The notes under the pieces are model-generated. The model was not told where the DNA came from, searched no databases, and saw nothing but the letters and a program-made list of their open reading frames with translations. Position numbers and translations under genes: made by a program. A DNA stretch of 64,000 bases from Plantactinospora sp039889035 (GTDB lineage: Bacteria; Actinomycetota; Actinomycetes; Mycobacteriales; Micromonosporaceae), in NCBI GenBank assembly GCA_039889035.1, contig JBDQQY010000016.1:132422-196421 (forward strand). The letters are read 5' to 3'. Positions 1 through 8,100 of this stretch are shown here, in pieces. Every line of letters starts with the position of its first letter. The first letter of the stretch is position 1.

Positions 1-1018
1 AGTCGTCCGAGCCGGCCGGGACCAGGTCGCGGATCCGGTACGTCTCGACCAGGCGGTCGTGCAGCGCGTCCAGCCGGGCGTCGACCCGCTGCCGCGCCGG
101 GTCGGCGTCGTGCCAGTCGACGATCTCCCGGGCGCCCTGCGCGAACGGCACGGTCGCCACGAAGTCCGGTACCAGTCGGCGCAGCTTGGTGTTGTCGAAG
201 ACCATCGAGTGCGTCTTGTCGCCGAGCAGCGCGGCGCCCCACTCGGGATCCGCCGCCGCGATCGCGTCCGACGGCACGTGCACGATCCGGGCCGGTACGC
301 CGGCCGCCGCCGCCAGCGCCTCGGCGATCTGGTTCCAGGTGAGCGCCTCGTCGGAGGTGATGTGGAAGACGTCACCGATCGCGGTGGGATGCCCGAGCAG
401 CGGCACGAATCCCCGGGCGAAGTCCGTGTGGTGGGTGAGGGTCCACAGTGATGTGCCGTCGCCGTGTACGACGATCTCCCTGCCCCGGCGCATCCGGTCG
501 ACCACGGTCCAGCCGCCGTCGAACGGCACCAGGGTCCGGTCGTAGGTGTGCGACGGGCGCACGATCGTGGCCGGGAACCCGTCCTCGCGGTACGCCCGGA
601 CGAGCAGGTCCTCGCACGCGATCTTGTCCCGCGAGTACCGCCAGTAGGGGTTGCGCAGCGGTGTCGACTCCACGATCGGCAGCCGGGCCGGCGGGGTCTG
701 GTAGGCCGACGCCGAGCTGATGAAGACGTACTGGCCGGTCCGGTCCCGGAACAGCTCCACACTGGTCCGTACGTGTGCCGGGGTGAAGGCGATCCAGTCG
801 ACCACCGCGTCGAACTCCCGACCGCCCAGGGCGGCCCGGACCGAGTCCGGATCGCGGATGTCGGCCCGGAGCACGGTGACCCCGGCCGGCAGCGGTCGTC
901 GCGTCGTGGTGCCCCGGTTGAGCACCGTGAGCTCGATGCCGTGCTCGACCGCGAGCCGGGAACAGGCGGAGCTGATGATCCCGCTGCCGCCGACGAAGAG
1001 AACCCTGCGGGCGCTGAT
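1..1018 (-). CDS. NAD(P)-dependent epimerase/dehydratase (extended SDR), 3' end beyond window
   Basis: Reading leftward from 1018 gives an uninterrupted frame of 339 codons that is still open at base 1. It starts ISARRVLFVGGSGIIS, a Rossmann nucleotide-binding loop of the extended SDR kind, followed by the FISSAS strand, the YxxxK pair in YSRDK and the TIVRPSHTYD segment typical of NAD-dependent epimerase/dehydratase proteins. The substrate is probably a nucleotide sugar or related ketone; this cannot be fixed from sequence. No ATG, GTG, TTG or CTG lies in frame between the upstream stop at 1115-1117 and the Rossmann motif. The only position with a good ribosome site is an ATC codon at 1018-1016, preceded six bases upstream by AGGAGGT. 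The gene is divergent from the XRE/ricin-like gene. Confidence 0.85.
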   Translation of the reverse strand, partial: MSARRVLFVGGSGIISSACSRLAVEHGIELTVLNRGTTTRRPLPAGVTVLRADIRDPDSVRAALGGREFDAVVDWIAFTPAHVRTSVELFRDRTGQYVFISSASAYQTPPARLPIVESTPLRNPYWRYSRDKIACEDLLVRAYREDGFPATIVRPSHTYDRTLVPFDGGWTVVDRMRRGREIVVHGDGTSLWTLTHHTDFARGFVPLLGHPTAIGDVFHITSDEALTWNQIAEALAAAAGVPARIVHVPSDAIAAADPEWGAALLGDKTHSMVFDNTKLRRLVPDFVATVPFAQGAREIVDWHDADPARQRVDARLDALHDRLVETYRIRDLVPAGSDD

Positions 1019-1024
1019 GCCGCC

Positions 1025-1031
1025 ACCTCCT
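1025..1031 (-). promoter_or_regulatory. Shine-Dalgarno AGGAGGT in front of an ATC start
   Basis: A perfect AGGAGGT on the minus strand lies six bases before the in-frame ATC of the epimerase gene. It decides the start, because no canonical initiation codon exists in the open stretch upstream and the next in-frame GTG would remove the NAD-binding motif. Confidence 0.6.
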
Positions 1032-1318
1032 GTGCTCGCCGCCGACCTTCCCGGAACGCTGCCGCACCGGCCACGCCGGAAACGCGTGTCGGTCTCACCA
1101 CCGGCGGAAGGCTGTCAGTATGGCCGCTCACCGGTCCGGGCCACAACGCGCGGAGTCGTGGCTGGGCGGGACGGTGGCCCCCGGGCGTGGCGGGGACGCG
1201 CGCTAACATGTCGATGATCGGCGATCGGTGCCATGCCGAGGCTCCGGTCCGCACCCGTCCGCACCGGCTGCCCGTCCTGCCGGCGGCCGGTGGCACCCTC
1301 CGCCGGAGGTACCTTCTG

Positions 1319-2335
1319 ATGCCCGATGGCACCGACGACCTCGATCCCGGCAGCGCCGAGACGCCGGCCGACCTCGTCGGGCTGCTCCGGCAGTTGCGCG
1401 ACCGGTCGGGGTTGAGTTTTCGGCGGATCGAGCGGTTGGCCCGAGCGGCCGGTGACAACCTGCCGGCGAGCACCCTCGCCACCATGCTGGCCCGCAACAC
1501 CCTGCCCCGGGAGGAGTTGGTCCGGGCGCTGACCCGGGCCTGCGGGGAGTCCCCGGAGTCGGTGGACCGGTGGCTGGCGGCGCGCCGACGTCTCGTGGAC
1601 GCCGCCGCGACGCCGCCGACAACCGAACCGCCCGCCCCGGAGCCGGCCGTACCGCCCGGCCCGGCCGACCGGCGGCCCCGCCCCGGCCTGCTGCTGCTGG
1701 CCGCCGCGACCGGTGCGGTGGTCGCGATCGCCGCCGTGCTCGTCGGCTGGTGGCTGTCGCGACCGGCCGACCGGGACGGCACCGCCCGGCCGGATCCGAC
1801 CGTGACCAGCCCATCCACTCCGACCGGCGGCGACCCGGGCACGCAGGTCGCCGGCGGGCAGGGTGCGACCCGGATCCGGGTGGCGCACTCCGGGCTCTGC
1901 CTCTCCGAACGCGCCGGACGCGATGACGGGCAGGTCTTCCAGGCGAGCTGCGCGGGGGCATTTCCGGTGCGGAGCCTGAGCGCTCCGATCACCGCGACCG
2001 GTGGCGGCGCCAGCTATCTGGTCCGGACCGACCATCCGGAGTTCGGCCCCGGCTGCATGGGCATCCGGGAGGGCAGCCGGGAGGTGGGCGCCCGGGTCGA
2101 GGACGACTACTGCGGCCAGGAGGGCGCCGGGGAGCAGTTCCACCTGGACCCGGTCGGGTCGCCCGGGCAGGGCTTCCGGCTCCGTCTCGTGCACAGCGGG
2201 CTCTGCGTCACCGTTGACGACGTCGACGCCGAGTGGGCCGAACTGGTCCAGTTGCCCTGCGATCCGGGGCACGCCGGTCAGGTGTTCCTGGTCGAACCGG
2301 CACCGCCGGAGATCCGGCCCGCACCGCTGCGCTGA
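1319..2335 (+). CDS. Membrane-anchored XRE-like helix-turn-helix protein with ricin-like C-terminal domain
   Basis: 338 residues from the ATG at 1319, with GGAGG about ten bases upstream. Residues about 15-100 (DLVGLLRQLRDRSGLSFRRI and following) look like the XRE-type helical domain common in actinomycete transmembrane regulators. A Pro/Ala linker follows, then one hydrophobic helix near residues 120-142 (LLLLAAATGAVVAIAAVLVG). The exported part carries two HSGLCL/V-type segments with paired cysteines and a C-terminal QVF motif, resembling a ricin-type beta-trefoil. The topology is a cytoplasmic HTH with an extracellular sugar-binding-like domain, so sensing is plausible but unproven. It precedes the NRPS operon but is separated by 373 bases with strong dyad symmetry. 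Confidence 0.7.
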   Translation: MPDGTDDLDPGSAETPADLVGLLRQLRDRSGLSFRRIERLARAAGDNLPASTLATMLARNTLPREELVRALTRACGESPESVDRWLAARRRLVDAAATPPTTEPPAPEPAVPPGPADRRPRPGLLLLAAATGAVVAIAAVLVGWWLSRPADRDGTARPDPTVTSPSTPTGGDPGTQVAGGQGATRIRVAHSGLCLSERAGRDDGQVFQASCAGAFPVRSLSAPITATGGGASYLVRTDHPEFGPGCMGIREGSREVGARVEDDYCGQEGAGEQFHLDPVGSPGQGFRLRLVHSGLCVTVDDVDAEWAELVQLPCDPGHAGQVFLVEPAPPEIRPAPLR

Positions 2336-2345
2336 CTCCCTCCCC

Positions 2346-2401
2346 GACGGCCGTCGTCCGGCCGGCGCTGACTCCGGCACGGACGGCCGTCGTCCGGCCG
2401 G
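2346..2401 (+). repeat. 20-bp direct repeat, 36-bp period
   Basis: An identical 20-base word beginning GACGGCCGTCGTCC occurs at 2346-2365 and 2382-2401, just after the stop of the XRE/ricin-like gene. It lies in the 373-base non-coding stretch 2336-2708, which otherwise contains only the nested inverted repeat. Confidence 0.8.
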
Positions 2402-2497
2402 GATCGGCGTGATAGGGGCCAGGTTCGTCGACGGTCGGGAGTCCGGTCGCGGACGCGCGGTCGGGCAGGCGTACACCGGCACCGGAGCCCCGATCCG

Positions 2498-2542
2498 CCC
2501 GTTCGGACCCGTTCGGGACGGATCCGAACGGGCTCGAACGGG
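2498..2542. promoter_or_regulatory. Nested inverted repeat upstream of the NRPS operon
   Basis: CCCGTTCG at 2498-2505 pairs with CGAACGGG at 2535-2542, and inside it CCCGTTCGG at 2508-2516 pairs with CCGAACGGG at 2524-2532. Four copies of the same half-site in a nested palindrome, with no T-tract, suit an operator or attenuator better than a simple terminator. It sits 167 bases before the first NRPS-operon gene. Confidence 0.55.
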
Positions 2543-2708
2543 GCCAGACCTGGCGTCTCCGGCCGCACCGTCCTTTGCTGACTGAAGCGGACGGGGCGCG
2601 GTCGGGGCGGTAGCTCGTGGGCAGGCTTTCCGGCCGTACACCGCGCGGCAGCAGGGGGTGCCGATCCGCGCGGTGGCGCGATCCGACGGCCACCCCGGGA
2701 GGTACCGG

Positions 2709-3872
2709 ATGACTTCGATCCTGCTCACCGGCGCGTCCGGGGTGGTCGGTGCCGCCCTGCTGCACCGGCTGGCCGGTCACCGGGTGACCGCCCTGACCTA
2801 CCGGGCGGAGGTGCCCGGCCGGGCGGTACGCGGCGACGTCACCCGGCCCTGGCTCGGCCTGCACCGTGGCCGGTACGCGGAGCTGGCCGCCAGCGTCGAC
2901 GTGGTACTGCACTGCGCCGGTGTGACCGACTTCAGCGCGGACGACGACACGATGCGGACGCAGAACGTCCGGGGCACCGAACAGATCGTCCGGTTCGCCG
3001 CCGATGCCGGGGCGAGGCTGGTGTTCTCGTCGACCGCGTTCGTGGCCCGGCACGAGTCGGCCCGGCCGGCCCGGGCCGAGGAACCGGGCGGCACGGTGGA
3101 CCCCCGGCGGTACCTGGCCAGCAAACTCGCCGCCGAGGAGGTCGTACGCCGCAGCGGCCTGCCGGCCGTGATCGCCCGGATCTCGGTGGTGATCGGCGAC
3201 TCGGCCGGTGGTGAGACCAGCCGCTTCCAGGGCCTGCACAGCACCACCTCGGCGATCATGCGGAGCCTGCTGCCCGTGCTGCCGTTCAGCCCGGACGCCA
3301 CCATCGACGTGCTGCCCCGGGACCTGGTGGCCGAGGCGCTGGTCGCCCTCGCCCTACCCCCGACCCCGTCCGGCGACCCGGCACCGACGTCCGGCGGCCC
3401 GGGGCCAGTCTCCGCCGGGCCGGCGCCGGAGGACCGCGCCGGACCGGCCACCGAGTACTGGATAACGGCGGGGGCCGCGGCGCCGACCGTGCAGCGGCTG
3501 GTGGACCTGGTCGTCGCCCGGTGCGGCGAACTCGGCCTGCCGGTGTCGCTGCCCCGGTTCGCGCCGCCGGCCATGGTGGAACGGGTCATCCGGCCGGTCT
3601 TCATCGACCCGCTGCCGGCGAAGCAGCGCCGCCGGTTCGCCAACCTGATGGCCCTGGCCAGCCTCTTCGACGGCGCCGGCCGGTTTCCGACCGGCCTCGG
3701 CACGATCCCGGGCGGGCCGCCCGCGCCGACCACCGCCCTGATCGAACGGGCCTTCGTCGCCTCGGTGGACTACCAGGCGCGGACCGAGGGCCTGACAACC
3801 GCTGCGCAGGTTCCGGAGCAAGGAGGTCTCGACGATGGGAAACCGATGGTGCTGAAGGCGGATCCGGCATGA
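2709..3872 (+). CDS. Stand-alone thioester-reductase-like NAD(P)-binding protein
   Basis: 387 residues from the ATG at 2709, with GGGAGGT just upstream. Features of the extended SDR/NAD_binding_4 group are TGASGVVG (residues 7-14), HCAGVTDF near 68, NVRGTEQIV near 86, VFSSTAFVA near 105 and YLASK (Tyr135, Lys139), then the RISVVIGDS segment. This family includes the reductive release domains of NRPSs, which cleave carrier-bound thioesters to aldehydes or alcohols; simple epimerases are the alternative. First gene of the coupled operon: its TGA overlaps the ATG of the next gene (ATGA), linking it to the dissociated NRPS. An Ala/Gly/Pro-rich insertion lies near residues 218-247. Confidence 0.75.
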   Translation: MTSILLTGASGVVGAALLHRLAGHRVTALTYRAEVPGRAVRGDVTRPWLGLHRGRYAELAASVDVVLHCAGVTDFSADDDTMRTQNVRGTEQIVRFAADAGARLVFSSTAFVARHESARPARAEEPGGTVDPRRYLASKLAAEEVVRRSGLPAVIARISVVIGDSAGGETSRFQGLHSTTSAIMRSLLPVLPFSPDATIDVLPRDLVAEALVALALPPTPSGDPAPTSGGPGPVSAGPAPEDRAGPATEYWITAGAAAPTVQRLVDLVVARCGELGLPVSLPRFAPPAMVERVIRPVFIDPLPAKQRRRFANLMALASLFDGAGRFPTGLGTIPGGPPAPTTALIERAFVASVDYQARTEGLTTAAQVPEQGGLDDGKPMVLKADPA

Positions 3873-5278
3873 CCGGGTCAGACGTGGTGGCCGCTCCCCC
3901 GATCGAACACGACGGGCTCACCGGCGTCCAGGCGCCGCTGTCGTACGCGCAGCAACTGCTGGCCGCGTTCGCGGTGCACGAGGGCGGCAGCGTGTTCGGC
4001 CCGAACTTCGTCAACTGGTGCGCGCACTGGCTCACCGGACCGGTCGACGTCGACGTGCTGCGCCAGGCGCTCGACGACGTGGTACGGCGCCAGGGCGCGC
4101 TGCGTACCGTCGTGGTGCGCGAGGAGGGCTTTCCGTTCCAGCGGGTACGCCCACCCGCCCCGGTGCCGCTCACCGTCCTCGACCGGCACGGGACCGCGTC
4201 GGACGACCGGGACGCGGAGGTGGCCCGGATCACCGCCCGCGCCCTCGCCGACGGGCAGCCCAGCGACCGGGTACCGCTGCTCGCGGCATACCTGGCCCGG
4301 TTCGGGGACGCCTCGGCGCTGGTGCTGGTGATCCACCGTACGGCGGCCGACGGCTGGACGATGCAGGTCGCCATCCGGGACGTGATGGCCGGGTACGAGC
4401 GCCGGCTGCGCGGCGAACCCCCGGACCGCACCCCGCTGCCGCAGTACGTCGAGTGTGCCCTCGCCGACGGCTCGGCCGAGCGGGAGAAGCAGATCCGGGC
4501 GGCCCTGCCGTACTGGAAACGTACCCTCGGCGACCTGCCGGCGGTGGGCGTTCCGGCCGACCGCCCCCGCCCGGTCGACGGCACCGGCGGGGTACGCGCC
4601 CTGCACACCTTCGAGCTGTCCGACCGGACGGTGCAGGAGGTACGCCGGGCCGCCCGGGCCGCCCGGACCTCCTTCTTCACGATGCTGCTGACCGCGTACG
4701 CGCTCAGCCTCACCGGGCGGACCGGCGGCAGCGAGATCGCGGTCCCGGTGCTCGGGGCCGGCCGGAGCCGGCAGCAGTGGGACACCGTCGGCTTCTTCGT
4801 CAACGGCCACGTACTGCGGCTCGGCATGCCCGCCGAGCAGACCCTCGCGACCGTGCTCGCCCGGGTGCACCGGGCGGGGATCGCCGCCCAGACCAACGAC
4901 GTACCCCTGATCCGGGTGCTGGAGGCGCTGCCGAACATCGCCGCCTCGGCCTTCGACAGCAGCACCGTGGTGCCGACGCCGATCCAGCTCTGCCAGCCGA
5001 TCCCGAACTTCAGCGACGATCGCGCGACCGTGCGCTACCAGCGGATGAAGCTGCCGCCCGAGGTCGTCGCGGAGCAGCCGGTGATGCCGGTGGACTTCCT
5101 CTGGGTGATGGAGCCGTACACCTCGTTCGTGGTCCGGGTGATGTACAACCCCCGGATGTTCGACGAGGCCAGCGTGGTCCGGCTGGCCGACGACTTCCAG
5201 CGGGCGCTCTGGCTGCTGGTCACCGCCCCGCGGATCAGCGTCCGGACCGCCCGGGCCGCGATGGAGGTGGCACGGTGA
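3869..5278 (+). CDS. Stand-alone condensation-type protein with HRxxxDG motif (X-domain-like)
   Basis: 469 residues, a complete single condensation (C) fold with no other domain. QGALRT (residues 75-80) matches the RHxxLRT region and VGFFVNGHVLR the C5 region. The active-site signature HHxxxDG reads HRTAADGW at residues 156-163: the first His is kept, the second (catalytic) His is Arg157, and Asp161-Gly162 are kept. Glycopeptide-synthetase X domains, which recruit P450s rather than form bonds, carry HRxxxDD at this place. Catalytically impaired or P450-recruiting function is therefore my inference. It overlaps the reductase gene by four bases and the carrier-protein gene by four (GTGA). Confidence 0.85.
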   Translation: MTGSDVVAAPPIEHDGLTGVQAPLSYAQQLLAAFAVHEGGSVFGPNFVNWCAHWLTGPVDVDVLRQALDDVVRRQGALRTVVVREEGFPFQRVRPPAPVPLTVLDRHGTASDDRDAEVARITARALADGQPSDRVPLLAAYLARFGDASALVLVIHRTAADGWTMQVAIRDVMAGYERRLRGEPPDRTPLPQYVECALADGSAEREKQIRAALPYWKRTLGDLPAVGVPADRPRPVDGTGGVRALHTFELSDRTVQEVRRAARAARTSFFTMLLTAYALSLTGRTGGSEIAVPVLGAGRSRQQWDTVGFFVNGHVLRLGMPAEQTLATVLARVHRAGIAAQTNDVPLIRVLEALPNIAASAFDSSTVVPTPIQLCQPIPNFSDDRATVRYQRMKLPPEVVAEQPVMPVDFLWVMEPYTSFVVRVMYNPRMFDEASVVRLADDFQRALWLLVTAPRISVRTARAAMEVAR

Positions 5279-5574
5279 CCGTGACGGTTTCCCGGGACGA
5301 CCTGGAGATGGCGTCGGAGTACGTGCCGCCGCGCACCGAGTTGGAGCGGCGGCTGATCCGGATGTGGAGCGCCAAGCTGGGCGTCGCGCCGATCGGGGTG
5401 CACGACGACTTCTTCGAACTCGGCGGCGACTCGCTGCTCGCCGCCGATCTGCAACTCGACATCGACACCGAACTCGGCGTGGAGGCGACCACCGGCACCC
5501 TGTTCCTGCTGCCCACCGTCGCCGCCCTCGCCGAAGCCCTCGGCCCGCTGCGCGGGAGCGGCGGGCATGGTTGA
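5275..5574 (+). CDS. Stand-alone peptidyl carrier protein
   Basis: 99 residues from a GTG that overlaps the upstream stop. DDFFELGGDSLLAADL contains the phosphopantetheine attachment motif LGGDS with Ser53. A short N-terminal extension is followed by the usual TELERRLIRMWSAKLG first helix. As the only carrier in the window it is the expected substrate holder for the adenylation protein, both C-type proteins, the P450 and perhaps the reductase. It overlaps the P450 gene by eight bases. Confidence 0.93.
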   Translation: MTVTVSRDDLEMASEYVPPRTELERRLIRMWSAKLGVAPIGVHDDFFELGGDSLLAADLQLDIDTELGVEATTGTLFLLPTVAALAEALGPLRGSGGHG

Positions 5575-6799
5575 CGAGCTGTCCACGATCGACCTGGCGG
5601 ACCCGGGCCTGCACGCGGACGGCGACCCGCACGCGGTCTGGCGGGTCCTCCGGGAACGCAGCCCGGTGCACTGGCAGCCGGTGTCCCGGCCCGGGCTCCC
5701 GGCCGACCTCGGCTTCTGGGCGGTGACCCGGTACCCGGACGTGGCCCGGGTGCTCGCCGAGCACGACTCGTTCAGCTCCGAGCAGGGCACCCTGCTCAAC
5801 CTGCTCGGCCGGGGCGACCCGGCCAGCGGGCAGCAGTTGGCGGCCACCGACCCGCCCCGGCACGACCGGATGCGCGCCCCGCTGTACCGCGCGATGAACG
5901 CCCGACCGGTGGAGGCGCACGCCGGGCGGATCCGGGCCGGCGTGACCGAACTGCTCGCCCCGGGTGCCGGCGGCGAGCCGTTCGACCTGGCCGCCGCGCT
6001 GACCGGCCTGCCGCTGGTGGCGATCGGCCCGCTGCTCGGCCTGCCGGCCGGGGACTGGCCGGAGCTGTCCCGGCTGGCGATGATGTGCACCGCCGAGGAC
6101 GATCCCGACTACCAACTGCCGGCCGGCAGCGCGAGCACGCTCGACCAGGCGCACCGGGCACTCTTCGGCTACTTCTCCGAGGTGGTCCGGCAGCGGACCC
6201 GCTCGCCCGGCGACGACCTGGTCAGCCTGCTGCTCGGCATGCGGACCGACGGCGAGCGGGCCCGGCCGGGCGCGGTGGTCGCCAACTGCTACAGCCTGCT
6301 GCTCGGGGCCAGCGTCACGCTGCCGCACGTACCGGCCGCCGCGCTGGTCGAGCTGGCCGGCACCGACCGGTACGCCGACTGGGCGGACCGCCCCGACCTG
6401 CTCGACCCCGGGGTGGAGGAGGCGCTGCGCTGGGCCTCCCCGGCGAGCCATTTCATGCGGGTCGCCCGCCGGCCGGTGTCGTTGCACGGCCGCAGCATCC
6501 CGGCCGGCGCCGCCGTGGTGGCCTGGCTCGGTGCCGCCAACCGCGATCCGGCGGTCTTCGCCGATCCCGACGCCTTCGACATCCGCCGCCGGCCCAACCG
6601 GCACCTCGCGTTCGGCAGCGGCCGGCACTACTGCATCGGTTCGCACCTGGCCCGACTCACTCTCCGGCTGCTCTTCGCCGAACTGTTCCGGATGTTCCGG
6701 TCGGTGGCGGTCGTCGGCGAGCCGGTCCGGGTCCGGTCGACATTCCTGGCGGGGATCAAGCGGCTGCCCGTGGTCGGACAGCCACGGAGGGAGCGGTGA
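5567..6799 (+). CDS. Cytochrome P450 of the NRPS operon, unusual I-helix
   Basis: 410 residues. The heme-ligand loop is FGSGRHYCIGSHLAR with Cys356, and ExxR is EALR (285-288). The I-helix, normally [AG]-G-x-[DE]-T, reads G-A-S-V-T-L at 247-252: the acid that relays protons in oxygen activation is Val250, while Thr251 is kept. Position between a carrier protein and a second C-type protein implies oxidation (for example beta-hydroxylation or coupling) of a carrier-bound amino acid or of the product. The start overlaps the carrier gene, and the final A of its TGA is the first base of the next ATG, so it is tightly coupled. No ferredoxin gene is nearby. Confidence 0.92.
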   Translation: MVDELSTIDLADPGLHADGDPHAVWRVLRERSPVHWQPVSRPGLPADLGFWAVTRYPDVARVLAEHDSFSSEQGTLLNLLGRGDPASGQQLAATDPPRHDRMRAPLYRAMNARPVEAHAGRIRAGVTELLAPGAGGEPFDLAAALTGLPLVAIGPLLGLPAGDWPELSRLAMMCTAEDDPDYQLPAGSASTLDQAHRALFGYFSEVVRQRTRSPGDDLVSLLLGMRTDGERARPGAVVANCYSLLLGASVTLPHVPAAALVELAGTDRYADWADRPDLLDPGVEEALRWASPASHFMRVARRPVSLHGRSIPAGAAVVAWLGAANRDPAVFADPDAFDIRRRPNRHLAFGSGRHYCIGSHLARLTLRLLFAELFRMFRSVAVVGEPVRVRSTFLAGIKRLPVVGQPRRER

Positions 6800-8100
6800 T
6801 GACGCTGGTCGAGGAAGCGCCACTGACGTACGCGCTGGAGCTGCTGACCGAGATCGACGGATGGCTGCCCGGTCGGGTGCTGAATCCGCGGTTCCTGGTG
6901 CACGCCGCGTTCGAGATGGACGGGCCGGTCCAGGTGCCCGTGCTGCGGGCCGCGCTGGACGACGTGGTGGCTCGGCACGGCGCGCTGCGTACCGTGCTGG
7001 CCCGGGACACCGACGGGCGGCGGTACCAGCGGGTGCTGCCGCCGATGCCGGCCCGGCTCGCCGTCCGCGACCTCGACCCGGGTACCCCGGCCGCCGAGTT
7101 CGTCACCGAGGTCTGCGACCGGGACCACCCCGACGACGCGGCGCCGCTGCTCTGGGCACACCTCGGCCGGCGCGGCCCGGAGCGGGCACTGTTGGTGCTG
7201 GTCGCCCAGCACGTGGCGGCGGACGCCTGGTCGATGACCGTGCTGGCCCGGGACGTCGCGGTGGCGTACACCGCCCGGCTGGCCGGGCGGGCGCCGTGGA
7301 GTGAGCCGGTCATGCAGTACACCGCGATCGCCGAGGACGACCGGTCGGCGAAGTGGCAGGCCCGGATCAGGCAGGTGCAGCCGTACTGGCGGGAGCGGCT
7401 GGCCGGGGCGGCCGGGCTGGGCGTACCGGCCGAGACGCCGGGGCGGCCGGGCAGTTCCGGAACGATCGCCACCGTGCACTTCACGGTGGACGACGAGCTG
7501 CGGCGGGCGGTCACCGAGGCGGCGCGGCGCGCCCGGACCACCCCGTTCAGCCTGCTGCTCACCGCCTTCACCGCCGCGATGTACCCGCCGGACGGGTCGA
7601 GCCCGGGTGACGCGCTGGTACCGGTGATCACCGCCGGCCGGATCCCGAGCGAGTGGGAGACGGTCGGGTTCCTGCTGAACACGCTGCTGATCCGGGTGGA
7701 CCGCTCCGGCGGGCCGGACCTGGCGGAGCTGCGCCGACGGGTGGACGGGACCTGCCGGCAGGCGTACGCGAACGACATCCCGCTGCTGACCGTGCTGCGG
7801 GCCGTACCGGAGCTGTTCGAGACGCTGCCCCGCCGGGACCGGGTGCTGCCGCTCTTTCAGCTCATCCCGCGTACGCCCGTGAAGCCGCCGCCCGACCGGC
7901 CGGCGCTGACGCTGACCCCGGTCGCCACCGACCGGCGGGCACCCGCGGTCATCCCGGGGCCGCTGCTCTGGACGATGTACTCGGACGACTCGTTGACCGG
8001 GCTGGTCGCCTACGACACCGAGCTGTTCGGCGAGAGCTGGGTGGAGCAGCGGGCGGCCACCTTCCAGCAGTCCCTGCGGACCCTGGCGGCGGCCCGGTGA
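6799..8100 (+). CDS. Second stand-alone condensation-type protein, catalytic His retained
   Basis: 433 residues, again one free C-type fold. ARHGALRT (58-65) is the canonical RHxxLRT region and VGFLLNTLLIRV the GxFVNT region. The signature is QHVAADAW at 137-144: first His replaced by Gln, catalytic His138 and Asp142 retained, Gly143 replaced by Ala. It is thus more likely to be a working amide- or ester-forming enzyme than its upstream paralogue. It would act on the acyl chain of the operon's carrier protein and an amine or alcohol acceptor, which cannot be named from sequence. Its TGA overlaps the GTG of the adenylation gene. Confidence 0.87.
   Translation: MTLVEEAPLTYALELLTEIDGWLPGRVLNPRFLVHAAFEMDGPVQVPVLRAALDDVVARHGALRTVLARDTDGRRYQRVLPPMPARLAVRDLDPGTPAAEFVTEVCDRDHPDDAAPLLWAHLGRRGPERALLVLVAQHVAADAWSMTVLARDVAVAYTARLAGRAPWSEPVMQYTAIAEDDRSAKWQARIRQVQPYWRERLAGAAGLGVPAETPGRPGSSGTIATVHFTVDDELRRAVTEAARRARTTPFSLLLTAFTAAMYPPDGSSPGDALVPVITAGRIPSEWETVGFLLNTLLIRVDRSGGPDLAELRRRVDGTCRQAYANDIPLLTVLRAVPELFETLPRRDRVLPLFQLIPRTPVKPPPDRPALTLTPVATDRRAPAVIPGPLLWTMYSDDSLTGLVAYDTELFGESWVEQRAATFQQSLRTLAAAR

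Noticed and set aside
372..1067. 231-codon minus-strand frame starting at 1067
   Set aside because: Its translation is Arg/Gly-rich low complexity and is a shadow of the epimerase frame, which carries the SDR motifs.
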